Assembly (NCBI GenBank): GCA_001828295.1
Contig: MHYI01000152.1
Location: 382 to 15,420 of the forward strand
Reading direction: 5' to 3'
Source: Planctomycetes bacterium RBG_16_41_13
GTDB lineage: Bacteria; Planctomycetota; Brocadiia; Brocadiales; Brocadiaceae
DNA length: 15,039 nt
In this document: positions 1-6,120 of the stretch, piece after piece
Layout: each line of letters opens with the position of its first letter
Numbering within the stretch: the stretch's first letter is position 1
Position numbers and translations under genes: made by a program
The notes under the pieces: generated by a model
Seen by the model: the letters and a program-made list of their open reading frames with translations, nothing else
Databases searched by the model: none
What the model was told of the DNA's origin: nothing

Positions 1-175
1 CGCGCCCCATTTCTTTGCCCTCTTTTGTCACAAAAGAATTCAGCGCCATGTTTTGCGCCTTAAAGGGGTCCACGCTAAAACCATCCTGTTTTAATATCCG
101 GCACAAGGCACATACAAGAATACTTTTTCCTACATGAGAACCTGTGCCCTGTATCATTATCGATTTGTTTTTCAT
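1..175 (-). CDS. cobQ: Cobyric acid synthase, N-terminal part (runs off the left edge)
   Basis: Only the first 58 codons are present, with ATG at 175-173. The product is the glutamine-dependent amidotransferase that amidates peripheral carboxylates of adenosylcobyrinic acid a,c-diamide to give cobyric acid, in the cytoplasm. The visible part is the N-terminal dethiobiotin-synthetase-like P-loop: GTGSHVGKS at residues 10-18, followed by the family's characteristic [14 protein letters not shown] at 37-50. The ATG falls six bases after the cobD stop, so the two genes are almost certainly cotranscribed and perhaps translationally coupled; I see no strong Shine-Dalgarno. Synthase before or after cobD is a common arrangement in cobalamin operons. 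The glutaminase domain and the rest of the protein lie outside the window. The symbol could equally be cbiP (anaerobic nomenclature). Confidence 0.93.
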   Translation of the reverse strand, partial: MKNKSIMIQGTGSHVGKSILVCALCRILKQDGFSVDPFKAQNMALNSFVTKEGKEMGR

Positions 176-181
176 AAATAA

Positions 182-1255
182 TCACGTTCTTAAGGATAGG
201 ACTTTTTTTAATACGTTAATTAACCTTGTATTTTCTTCCCTCGTCCTTACCGCCACACGAAAATACCCGTCGTTAAGTCCGGCAAAGTTGGAACAATCAC
301 GAATCGCAATGTCATGCTCCAGCATCCATTTGCGCAAAAGAACAGAATTTATCCCTTCTGCGCTGATTTTAACAAAGACAAAATTCGCCGCTGGTTTATA
401 AGGAATCAATCCGCGAATATTCGACAACTCTTCGTATAAGAACATCCGTTCGTTTCTTATAAATTGTTTACTTGCGGCAATAAACGCATCGTCTTCCATT
501 GAAACCATTGCGGCATATTGGGCAAAGGTGTTGACCGTCCATGGTTCCTTATATTCCATAAGCTTCTCCGCTACGCTTGCATGGGTGACGAGATATCCTA
601 TCCTCAAACCGGGACATCCGTAAAATTTTGTAAGAGACCGTACTACAATGAGGTTTTCAAGTGTACCTGCTTCATTTATCACCGTGTATCCCCCCGGCTC
701 ATCCACAAAATCCATGAACGCCTCATCTATTACGAACATTACCTCCGAATGCTGTTGTATCATTGCCAATAGCGTATGCTTCTCAATTAATAATCCGGTG
801 GGATTATTCGGATTGCAGAGAAAAAGCATACCCGTATTTTTATCAGGGAAATAATTTTTATTGTAGTGGAAAGAAAAATCGTCTTCGTCATTCAGGGCAT
901 ACCGGACGACTTCTGCGCCGCTGCATTTTAAAGCCTCTGGAAATTCACTGAAAGACGGTTGCAGGATAATTCCTTTTGCAGGTTTTAAAGCGCGGGGCGC
1001 CAGATAAAATAATTCCGTAGAGCCATTTCCTACAACAATCTCGTCCGCGGAATGCGCTATTTTCCGCGCTATATATTTTTTCAGACGGGAACAATCAATA
1101 TCGGGATAATGCAAGATATCGTCGAAATTTTCGAAAACTGTTTTGTACACGCCTTCCGGATATCCGAGTGGATTAATGTTCGCGCTGAAATCAAGAACTG
1201 CGTTTTTTTTATGTATATTGGTATGCTCTCTATATCCGCCATGACCCTTAAACAT
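182..1255 (-). CDS. cobD: Threonine-phosphate decarboxylase (cobalamin synthesis)
   Basis: A 357-residue class I/II PLP aminotransferase-fold enzyme. CobD decarboxylates L-threonine O-3-phosphate to (R)-1-amino-2-propanol O-2-phosphate, which forms the nucleotide-loop linker of cobalamin. The N-terminal HGG at residues 5-7 with DFSANINPLG at 22-31 is typical of CobD rather than HisC. GNGSTE (76-81), CNPNNPTG (147-154) and IDEAF (176-180) are cofactor-site motifs. SLTKFYGCPGLRIGY (207-221) carries the Schiff-base lysine K210. The C-terminal FRVAVR (332-337) holds the likely substrate-carboxylate arginine. The ATG is preceded by GGAG at 1265-1262 with six-base spacing, a good start. Length is normal for the family. 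HisC is the main alternative, but the N-terminal signature and the next gene (cobyric acid synthase) argue for CobD. Confidence 0.92.
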   Translation of the reverse strand: MFKGHGGYREHTNIHKKNAVLDFSANINPLGYPEGVYKTVFENFDDILHYPDIDCSRLKKYIARKIAHSADEIVVGNGSTELFYLAPRALKPAKGIILQPSFSEFPEALKCSGAEVVRYALNDEDDFSFHYNKNYFPDKNTGMLFLCNPNNPTGLLIEKHTLLAMIQQHSEVMFVIDEAFMDFVDEPGGYTVINEAGTLENLIVVRSLTKFYGCPGLRIGYLVTHASVAEKLMEYKEPWTVNTFAQYAAMVSMEDDAFIAASKQFIRNERMFLYEELSNIRGLIPYKPAANFVFVKISAEGINSVLLRKWMLEHDIAIRDCSNFAGLNDGYFRVAVRTREENTRLINVLKKVLSLRT

Positions 1256-1412
1256 ATTACACTCCGGATTCTATGCCTGAAACCCCGCTTTTAAAAAATA
1301 CGAAATTCGAAGTACGAAATACGAAACAAATTCAAAAATACAAAATTCCAACCTGCCTGTACGTTGCACGCAGACTGGTGAAAAAAAAGGGGTTTGAACA
1401 TTTCCCCGGCTT

Positions 1413-1435
1413 GTTTCCAAACTCTGTTTGGAAAC
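1413..1435. repeat. Palindromic hairpin repeat, 9-bp stem
   Basis: GTTTCCAAA at 1413-1421 pairs perfectly with TTTGGAAAC at 1427-1435 around a CTCTG loop. It is the first of three hairpins inside the inverted-repeat element between cbiO and cobD. No T-run follows it on either strand, so it does not look like an intrinsic terminator. Confidence 0.75.
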
Positions 1436-1446
1436 GCAATTGCCTA

Positions 1447-1486
1447 GAAACTCTGTTTCGGGTATACAGACACGAAACAGAGTTTC
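1447..1486. repeat. Palindromic hairpin repeat, 14-bp stem
   Basis: GAAACTCTGTTTCG at 1447-1460 and its exact reverse complement at 1473-1486 flank a 12-base spacer. It shares the ACTCTGTTT core with the neighbouring hairpin at 1413-1435, so the two may be variants of one repeat family. It is the longest perfect inverted repeat I found in the window. Confidence 0.8.
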
Positions 1487-1498
1487 ATGTACATTGGT

Positions 1499-1543
1499 GT
1501 TCCCAAAAGATGCTTCAACAAGCTCAGCACATGGTTTGGGAAC
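1499..1543. repeat. Palindromic hairpin repeat, 9-bp stem with 27-base loop
   Basis: GTTCCCAAA at 1499-1507 pairs with TTTGGGAAC at 1535-1543. The arms resemble those of the hairpin at 1413-1435 (TTCC in place of TTTCC). The loop carries the CTTCAACAAGCTCAGCACA sequence, which looks like a second repeat lodged within the first. Confidence 0.65.
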
Positions 1544-1642
1544 AAGCAGAATCATTTTGTCATTAGAATTTGTTTCGTATTTCGTATTTCACCATATCTG
1601 CGGATAAAAAGTATTTTCAGGTGAAAATGTCTGCCATTTAAA

Positions 1643-2518
1643 TTACTCTTCCGAAATATTTAATGCGGCTAATTTTGCCGTATGATTCCCATTCAGTTTT
1701 TGTACCAAAAATGTTCTTGCCTCTCCTATGGTAAGGGGTAAATTCGCCATTGAAATGCAATCTTTATCCCTTAACAGCCTCATAAGCTGCGCTATTTGCG
1801 GCAATTCGAGATACATCTTCTCCAATTCCTCTGTTTTCGAGAAAACATTTTCCGGAGTGCCTTCACTCACAATATTTCCCTCATACATAACGGCCATCCT
1901 GCTCATATAAACAGGCACAACATCTACCACATTTGTTGCCATAATAATGGTAATCCCACATTCACGGTTAAGTCTCTGAAGCAGCCTCATAAGTTGTGTT
2001 ACTCCGGCAGGGTCTAAACCGCTCGTGGGTTCATCTAGGATAAGAATTTCCGGCCTCATTGCGAGTACCCCGGCAATGCAAATCCTTTTTTTCTGTCCAT
2101 AGCTTAAATACCCGACAAATTTATCCGCACAGTGTCGCATATTCACAAACGTCAACGCCTCTTCCACTCTCCGCTCAATTTCTTCCTTTGAAAGCCCTAA
2201 ATTCATAGGCCCGAATGCCACGTCTTCCCGTACTGTTTGAGCAAACAACTGATCATTCGGATCCTGAAACACAATACCTACCCGTTGAACTATCTCACGG
2301 GAAGGATACTTCCGTAACGGTCTTCCGTCTAAAAGAACCTCCCCCTCTTGTATTTTCAATAAACCATTGAAATGTTTCAATAAGGTTGTTTTCCCAGACC
2401 CGTTTGGCCCGAGGATTGCCAAAAATGCACCCTTTTCAATATCCAAACATACCCCCCCAAGGGCAAGCGTCCCGTCCGAATATTTATACCGGATATTTTT
2501 AGCCTGAAGTATTACCAT
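1643..2518 (-). CDS. cbiO: Cobalt ECF transporter ATP-binding protein
   Basis: A 291-residue ABC ATPase that powers CbiM-mediated cobalt uptake from the cytoplasmic face, docking on CbiQ. Visible motifs: Walker A GPNGSGKTT (37-45), Q-loop Q85 in VFQDPNDQLF, signature LSYGQ (138-142), Walker B ILILDEP (158-164) and D-loop SGLDP. The switch (H-loop) position is abnormal: the sequence reads MATNVVD (193-199), with Asn196 where CbiO and nearly all ABC ATPases have His. A C-terminal extension beyond about residue 235 is usual for CbiO. Its ATG (2518-2516) overlaps the last bases of cbiQ, whose TAA is 2514-2512, which suggests translational coupling. If N196 is real, ATP hydrolysis could be slowed or need compensation; this is inference. 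The 387-bp repeat-rich gap downstream may separate it from cobD transcription. Confidence 0.93.
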   Translation of the reverse strand: MVILQAKNIRYKYSDGTLALGGVCLDIEKGAFLAILGPNGSGKTTLLKHFNGLLKIQEGEVLLDGRPLRKYPSREIVQRVGIVFQDPNDQLFAQTVREDVAFGPMNLGLSKEEIERRVEEALTFVNMRHCADKFVGYLSYGQKKRICIAGVLAMRPEILILDEPTSGLDPAGVTQLMRLLQRLNRECGITIIMATNVVDVVPVYMSRMAVMYEGNIVSEGTPENVFSKTEELEKMYLELPQIAQLMRLLRDKDCISMANLPLTIGEARTFLVQKLNGNHTAKLAALNISEE

Positions 2519-3300
2519 ATCCGTATGTTCCCCGCATAGAGAAGAAAAGGGAGAAAGAGGGTCATCCCTGAGAAATAAATATATTCATTTTTACCCAAGG
2601 GCTTTAAATGGCAGGTTAATATACATCCCCCCTTATAGCCCCGTGCATACATCGCCTCAGAAGTACGCTCTGCCCTTTCAACAGCGCGGATAATAAGCAT
2701 TCCCCCCAGAATCCCGAGGGATTTTATCGCTTTTAACCATGAGGCATGCCCTAAACGCGCCTTTTGCGCAAACCAGATCGCAGACACTTCATCCAATAAT
2801 TGGAAAATGTACCGATACATAAAAGACATAAGTTCCAGAACGGTATCCGGCATGCGAAACCATTTAAGTCCTGCATTTAGCCGGCTCATTGTTGTAGTAA
2901 AGGCAAATAAAATTACCAGAGAAATCCCCCCAAGTATTTTGCTTCCGGTTTGCAGCCCGCCAAGAAGACCTTCTTTCTTTAAGGCCATGATATATCCTCC
3001 AACGGAAAAAGAAATCCAGTCCTCTTGTCCTTCATGCAACCCCTTGACCACGAGCATCATAACCGCAAATAATAATGGCAATACCATCTTTTTTAGTATA
3101 GTCAGAGGAGAAATTTTCAGTGTAAGCAGAAAAACGAACGATATGAAAAGAAAAGAGAAGGACACAAAAACATTTTTTGCCCATACATTTATTGCCAGCA
3201 TTGACAGGATATAGATCAACTTGACCCTTACATCAATCCTGGTCAACCAGTTATCCCGACGGGCATACCTGTCGGTAAATGTGAGATGAAAAAATCCCAT
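2512..3300 (-). CDS. cbiQ: Cobalt ECF transporter transmembrane subunit
   Basis: A 262-residue EcfT/CbiQ protein, the membrane scaffold that couples ATPase movement to the cobalt-binding CbiM subunit. Hydrophobic segments lie at about 28-60, 70-86, 115-135 and 240-258. Between them are the two cytoplasmic coupling motifs: motif 1 AQKARLG (178-184, Ala-Arg core 181-182) and motif 2 AMYARGY (216-222, Ala-Arg-Gly at 219-221). These contact the ATPase and define the family. The N-terminal DRYARRDNWLTRIDVRVKL is also typical. A GAAGG-like Shine-Dalgarno lies just upstream of the ATG. The 88 bases between this gene and the upstream CbiN-like gene hold no obvious terminator. The stop overlaps the cbiO start. 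Confidence 0.93.
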   Translation of the reverse strand: MGFFHLTFTDRYARRDNWLTRIDVRVKLIYILSMLAINVWAKNVFVSFSFLFISFVFLLTLKISPLTILKKMVLPLLFAVMMLVVKGLHEGQEDWISFSVGGYIMALKKEGLLGGLQTGSKILGGISLVILFAFTTTMSRLNAGLKWFRMPDTVLELMSFMYRYIFQLLDEVSAIWFAQKARLGHASWLKAIKSLGILGGMLIIRAVERAERTSEAMYARGYKGGCILTCHLKPLGKNEYIYFSGMTLFLPFLLYAGNIRIW

Positions 3301-3388
3301 AATGAGACGCCTTCTCTAAAAAACTTTCTCTGCTCTGTGGTTAAAATCCTTTTTGCCGGTCTGGGGCATTACCTCTTAAGATATTGCA

Positions 3389-3751
3389 TTATTTCTCATA
3401 AAATATCTTTCTGACGTTAAACCCTATAACAAAACCGCCTATTACACCGGCAAGGGTGAATACAAACAGGAGCAAATCCCCCTGGTCAGTATTAATGTAA
3501 GGATCACGGGGTGGACGTCCGTACTGGCTGGCATATTTTCCTACTATGCTCACATCAATTCCGGTCCACGCGCCTTCGCCTTCATCCAAAGGGACTGTCC
3601 CTGCTATTTCTGAGACATTTGCCTGATTTTCCCGTTCGGTTGCACGAATCATCTCAAAATTATCTGCATGCGCCGCAGATAAAAATGAAACCATCCCGGC
3701 CAAATAAAATAAAAAAAAGATACACACGGTAAATTTAAACAGGTGTTGCAT
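3389..3751 (-). CDS. CbiN-like small membrane protein of the cobalt transporter
   Basis: A 120-residue protein with a basic/hydrophobic N-terminus (about 5-27) ending in an AHA-D signal-peptidase-like site, a polar periplasmic-type stretch of about 60 residues, and one C-terminal membrane span (about 93-113) followed by RKIFYEK. It sits where cbiN lies in cbiMNQO operons and starts inside the 3' end of cbiM (17-base overlap). Classic CbiN is about 90-100 residues and has two membrane spans joined by an extracytoplasmic loop, so topology and context match, but I cannot see clear CbiN sequence motifs. The best-looking conserved stretch is PPRDPYINTDQGDLLLF (80-96). It may be a divergent or non-orthologous replacement of CbiN that helps load metal onto CbiM. 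Function is inferred from position and topology. Confidence 0.7.
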   Translation of the reverse strand: MQHLFKFTVCIFFLFYLAGMVSFLSAAHADNFEMIRATERENQANVSEIAGTVPLDEGEGAWTGIDVSIVGKYASQYGRPPRDPYINTDQGDLLLFVFTLAGVIGGFVIGFNVRKIFYEK

Positions 3752-4505
3752 TTTTCTTTATCATCCCAAGTTGAACCAAAATGTCCGGCCTTCTTTTTTC
3801 TATAAAAACCAGAATAAATCCTACAACCACGCCTTCCACAATACATAAGACTCCCTGCGAGGTCATCATAAAGACGCCAAATATTTCTGCGGTCGCCCTG
3901 AAGAAAGACCCACCATTATTTATCACGAGCAATCCCAGTTCAACAGAGGTACCCAAATAAGTAAATAAATCAGAAATTACCCCTGCAAAGAAGCCGCACC
4001 AAAACAACGGCATGCCGCAGCGCCGGGTTATTTTGAACGCGAAAAATCCGGAGAAAGAGCCTAAAATACCCATGGAAAATATATTCCCTCCCAGCGTTGT
4101 TAGCCCGCCATGCGCCAAAAACAAGGCTTGGATAAGCAAGGCAATGCCCGCTATCAGTACACTGACAAAAGGTCCCAGCAAAATAGCGCTCATGCCTGTG
4201 CCGCATGGATGGGAAGTTGCCATTCCGTTTAATGCTACAACAGGAACGGGGAAGCACGAAAAAACGAATACTGCTGCCCCCAGCATGCCAACTAACGGCA
4301 GGTAACTATGCATCTCTCTTTTCTTCCGCTTCACATGGTAAATTCCAATACCTAAAAAAGGAATCGATACGGCAAACCATGTTACCGCCCATTCTGCGGG
4401 CAGAATTCCTTCTGTAATGTGCATTGCATATGCAGCCTTATCTGAAACAATAATCACGAGGAAAAAAACTGCCATAATTACCATAAACATTTTTATACTT
4501 TTCAA
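3735..4505 (-). CDS. cbiM: Cobalt ECF transporter substrate-specificity subunit
   Basis: CbiM is the metal-binding membrane subunit. The decisive feature is a signal peptide ending AYA followed by MHITEGILP: in mature CbiM the freed N-terminal Met-His coordinates Co(II). SHPCGTGMSAILLGP and ITEGILPAEW are further family motifs. Start choice: an in-frame ATG at 4535 would give 266 residues, but it lies inside the intrinsic terminator hairpin (4524-4558). I prefer TTG at 4505-4503, preceded by GGAG at 4515-4512 with six-base spacing. It gives a compact signal peptide (KSIK basic region, hydrophobic core, AYA) and a 256-residue precursor. ATG at 4490 is another option. The gene heads a cbiM-N-Q-O operon under cobalamin riboswitch control and overlaps the next gene by 17 bases. 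NikM is the alternative, but B12 control and the cobalamin genes favour cobalt. Confidence 0.92.
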   Translation of the reverse strand: MKSIKMFMVIMAVFFLVIIVSDKAAYAMHITEGILPAEWAVTWFAVSIPFLGIGIYHVKRKKREMHSYLPLVGMLGAAVFVFSCFPVPVVALNGMATSHPCGTGMSAILLGPFVSVLIAGIALLIQALFLAHGGLTTLGGNIFSMGILGSFSGFFAFKITRRCGMPLFWCGFFAGVISDLFTYLGTSVELGLLVINNGGSFFRATAEIFGVFMMTSQGVLCIVEGVVVGFILVFIEKRRPDILVQLGMIKKNATPV

Positions 4506-4523
4506 AATTTTCTCCAGTAAAAC

Positions 4524-4558
4524 AAAAAAACCCATACCTTCAATGTTGAAGATATGGG
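4524..4558 (-). terminator. Intrinsic terminator of the cobalamin riboswitch leader
   Basis: On the minus strand CCCATA (4558-4553) pairs with TATGGG (4536-4531) and CTTCA with TGAAG inside it, with one A-C mismatch, around a small loop. Seven T residues follow directly (4530-4524). The hairpin lies between the riboswitch aptamer and the cbiM Shine-Dalgarno, exactly where a transcriptional off-switch is expected. The mutually exclusive antiterminator was not worked out. Confidence 0.85.
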
Positions 4559-4658
4559 TTTTCTATTTTATCGAAAAAATAAGCTTGCCGCCTATTCTCA
4601 TAAAAATAATTACACTCAAAAACTTCACCTTCTTTACCATCGAAGATTTCGTGAAGCA

Positions 4659-4852
4659 ATTACAGGCAGGTCTTCTGGCTTCCGGATCGTTCTACTGATC
4701 ACTCCTTCCCGGAAAGCCGTTTAAACGGCTTTTCCAGTGGCGTTGTGACGTTCGTCCCCGGTTACAGCGGCGGGTCCGCTCCTCGCCGCAAATCCTGTTT
4801 TGCGGCATGGATTCCCTTTTTATTTCTGCAATAATGAGAAATCACCTGTAAT
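4659..4852 (-). ncRNA. Cobalamin (AdoCbl-type) riboswitch
   Basis: On the minus strand the aptamer is closed by P1: ATTACAGG at 4852-4845 pairs with CCTGTAAT at 4666-4659. Inside, in order, are GGGAATCC (about 4816-4809), GAGCGGACCCGCCGCTGTAA, the B12-box GCCACTG (4741-4735), a long P6-type hairpin (AAGCCGTTTAAACGGCTT), GGGAAGG, and the 3' consensus GAAGCCAGAAGACCTGCC. These elements and their order match the cobalamin riboswitch family well. It lies upstream of cbiM and a terminator, so B12 should switch off cobalt uptake by premature termination. Confidence 0.97.
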
Positions 4853-4906
4853 CGAACATAGTAATAGTAAATAAAAGAGCGGTCTGATGCATGAAAGACT
4901 TTCGGG

Positions 4907-4936
4907 ATTCTACTTTGAGCAAGTCAAATTTGTCAA
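4907..4936 (-). promoter_or_regulatory. Sigma70-like promoter for the riboswitch-cbiM operon
   Basis: On the minus strand TTGACA (4936-4931) and TAGAAT (4912-4907) are separated by 18 bases. The predicted transcription start near 4900 would place the riboswitch P1 about 50 bases into the leader. Match and placement are both good; this is not experimentally shown. Confidence 0.7.
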
Positions 4937-5032
4937 ATGGAAAATAAAACGCTTCACTATAAACCATGCATTTTATCAATTGCAGCGTTAATGGTAACCA
5001 TACAAAACCCTTATATTTGCTCACATATTCTA

Positions 5033-5061
5033 TTGACATGCACACGGTAACTGTATATATT
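5033..5061 (+). promoter_or_regulatory. Sigma70-like promoter for the DUF4956/VTC cluster
   Basis: TTGACA (5033-5038) and TATATT (5056-5061) are separated by 17 bases, giving a predicted start near 5068 and a leader of about 46 bases before the ATG at 5114. It is divergent from the riboswitch promoter at 4907-4936, with roughly 100 bases between the two -35 boxes. Confidence 0.7.
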
Positions 5062-5113
5062 TCAAAAAACCAAATGGATAAACTATTTCCACGAATAATG
5101 AGAACCATTAAAA

Positions 5114-5797
5114 ATGTTAGACATTTTAAAATTACAGCTACATTCAGGCAATGCCACGCCAATATCAGTCATTTATGCCATACTCCTTTCGTTTGTGCTT
5201 TCAACATTAATTGCAATTACGTATGAGAAGACCTTTCGGGGGCTTTCCTACTCAAGGAATTTTGTACAGGCGCTCATCCTTAGTTCCGTAGTGGCAGCAA
5301 CTGTTATGCAGGCGATAGGAGACAGCCTTGCAAGGGGACTCGGTATGCTTGGCGCATTGGCAATTGTTCGGTTCAGAACCAATTTCAGAGACCCAAGAGA
5401 TATTATCTTCATGTTTGCGAGCCTCGCGGCGGGTATTTCTGTCGGAGTCAAAGGGTATACTATTGCGGCAGGCGGCGCTATTGGTTTTTGCGTTATTGCA
5501 GTTATCCTGTATTTTTCCCCATTCGGACAAACCAGCTATTTTGACGGCATGCTGCGGTTCAACCTTGAAAACATCCCCTCTGCAAAAAATATGCTTGAAA
5601 AGGTTCTTCATGACTATTGTAAAATTTTTGCGCTCATTACACTCCGCGATATGGCGCAGGGCAACCGTCTTGATTACGCCTATCATATAAAACTGAAAAG
5701 GGGGAAAAGAAATGATGATTTTATTAATGCCCTTAAAAAGATAGAAACAATAAACGGCGTGCATTTATTAATGCAGGAAAAAACGGTAGAGTTATAA
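5114..5797 (+). CDS. DUF4956 membrane protein, probable partner of VTC polymerase
   Basis: A 227-residue integral membrane protein. Hydrophobic segments at about 18-37, 50-68, 76-86, 97-112 and 115-134 are followed by a soluble C-terminal domain (about 140-227). The DUF4956 core is clear: GMLGALAIVRFRT (77-89) then DPRD (93-96), a charged motif embedded between membrane segments. DUF4956 proteins commonly neighbour VTC-domain polyphosphate polymerases in bacteria, and one lies three genes downstream. A channel or scaffold role in handling the polyphosphate chain is inference. The ATG lies about 46 bases after a predicted start site; the Shine-Dalgarno is weak (GAGA at 5100-5103). A 323-bp gap with repeats separates it from the next gene, which breaks an otherwise tight cluster. 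Confidence 0.85.
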   Translation: MLDILKLQLHSGNATPISVIYAILLSFVLSTLIAITYEKTFRGLSYSRNFVQALILSSVVAATVMQAIGDSLARGLGMLGALAIVRFRTNFRDPRDIIFMFASLAAGISVGVKGYTIAAGGAIGFCVIAVILYFSPFGQTSYFDGMLRFNLENIPSAKNMLEKVLHDYCKIFALITLRDMAQGNRLDYAYHIKLKRGKRNDDFINALKKIETINGVHLLMQEKTVEL

Positions 5798-5847
5798 ACA
5801 AACGTGGGTTTAGGTTACAAACCGGAACCCGCAAATAGCATCTTGAG

Positions 5848-6015
5848 TAACCTCTCAATAAGTTGAGTGAAACAACCCCCTTGTCCCCTTTATTAATGGG
5901 GCTGTACAGTCGGCAGTCTACAGTCGGCAAATTGCAGATTGCAGATTGTGGACTGCCGACTGCCGGCTGTGGAAGGTAGAAATTATTATAAAAACCTCAA
6001 CTTATTGAGAAGTTA
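5848..6015. repeat. Inverted-repeat element with heptamer core inside the DUF4956/VTC cluster
   Basis: The 323-bp gap between the DUF4956 gene and the membrane-fusion gene holds no convincing large gene. A 20-base arm at 5848-5867 recurs inverted at 5996-6015 with one mismatch. Each arm also holds its own small palindrome (CTCAA-4-TTGAG). Between them is the tandem heptamer tract at 5907-5969. It looks like a short non-autonomous mobile element inserted into the cluster. Confidence 0.65.
5907..5969. repeat. Degenerate tandem heptamers (CAGTCGG/CAGATTG type)
   Basis: Nine consecutive 7-base units run from 5907: CAGTCGG, CAGTCTA, CAGTCGG, CAAATTG, CAGATTG, CAGATTG, TGGACTG, CCGACTG, CCGGCTG. 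The same unit types recur at 13760-13843. The period is exactly 7 with no indels. Short open frames across it are artefacts of the repeat. Confidence 0.85.
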
Positions 6016-6031
6016 CCATCTTGGGTATAAT
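6005..6031 (+). promoter_or_regulatory. Possible promoter at the end of the inserted repeat
   Basis: A perfect TATAAT lies at 6026-6031. The best -35 is TTGAGA at 6005-6010 with a short 15-base spacer; TATTGA at 6003-6008 gives 17 but a poorer match. The -35 is part of the right arm of the repeat element, so the insertion may supply expression to the downstream three genes. This is weak evidence. Confidence 0.35.
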
Positions 6032-6081
6032 ACCGCAGAAGAACCTCGATTATTAAGTACGACTATAACATCTGGAGATAA

Positions 6082-6120
6082 ATGGTATTTTCATTTTCCC
6101 GCATTTCAGGCACAGTATAA
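6082..6120 (+). CDS. Possible 12-codon leader ORF abutting the membrane-fusion gene
   Basis: ATG at 6082 is preceded by GGAG (6074-6077; four-base spacing) and reads MVFSFSRISGTV before TAA at 6118-6120, directly followed by the ATG of the membrane-fusion gene at 6121. That gene has only a poor Shine-Dalgarno of its own, so translation through this mini-ORF could deliver ribosomes by termination-reinitiation. The frame is the same as the main gene. A nonsense mutation in an originally longer N-terminus is the alternative. The peptide itself has no recognisable function. Confidence 0.35.
   Translation: MVFSFSRISGTV

Larger units (their letters stand above)
1309..1590. repeat. Inverted-repeat (MITE-like) element between cobD and cbiO
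   Basis: The 387-bp gap between cbiO and cobD has no convincing gene. A 25-base arm at 1309-1333 is repeated in inverted orientation at 1566-1590 with one mismatch. The left arm is part of a degenerate 7-bp-period tract (about 1294-1349; units like AAATACG). Between the arms lie three perfect inverted repeats: 1413-1421/1427-1435 (9 bp), 1447-1460/1473-1486 (14 bp) and 1499-1507/1535-1543 (9 bp). The loop of the last includes CTTCAACAAGCTCAGCACA (1513-1531), which resembles a dispersed repeat I associate with many environmental bacterial genomes. No transposase is present, so it is either a non-autonomous element or a nest of several dispersed repeats. Confidence 0.7.

Noticed and set aside
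182..1255. Histidinol-phosphate aminotransferase (hisC)
   Set aside because: The fold is shared, but the HGG...DFSANINPLG N-terminus and the adjoining cobyric acid synthase fit CobD.
1271..1566. Open frames of 94-97 codons on both strands between cobD and cbiO
   Set aside because: They read through inverted repeats and hairpins, have no domain-like composition, and the CAELVEASFG string is the translation of the dispersed repeat.
3735..4535. Nickel transporter NikM
   Set aside because: The subunits are similar, but cobalamin riboswitch control and linked B12 genes indicate cobalt.
4842..5162. Minus-strand 106-codon frame between the riboswitch and the DUF4956 gene
   Set aside because: It covers both divergent promoters and the riboswitch P1 and overlaps the DUF4956 5' end; composition does not look coding.
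5252..5764. Antisense 170-codon frame within the DUF4956 gene
   Set aside because: It is a shadow of a clearly conserved sense-strand gene.
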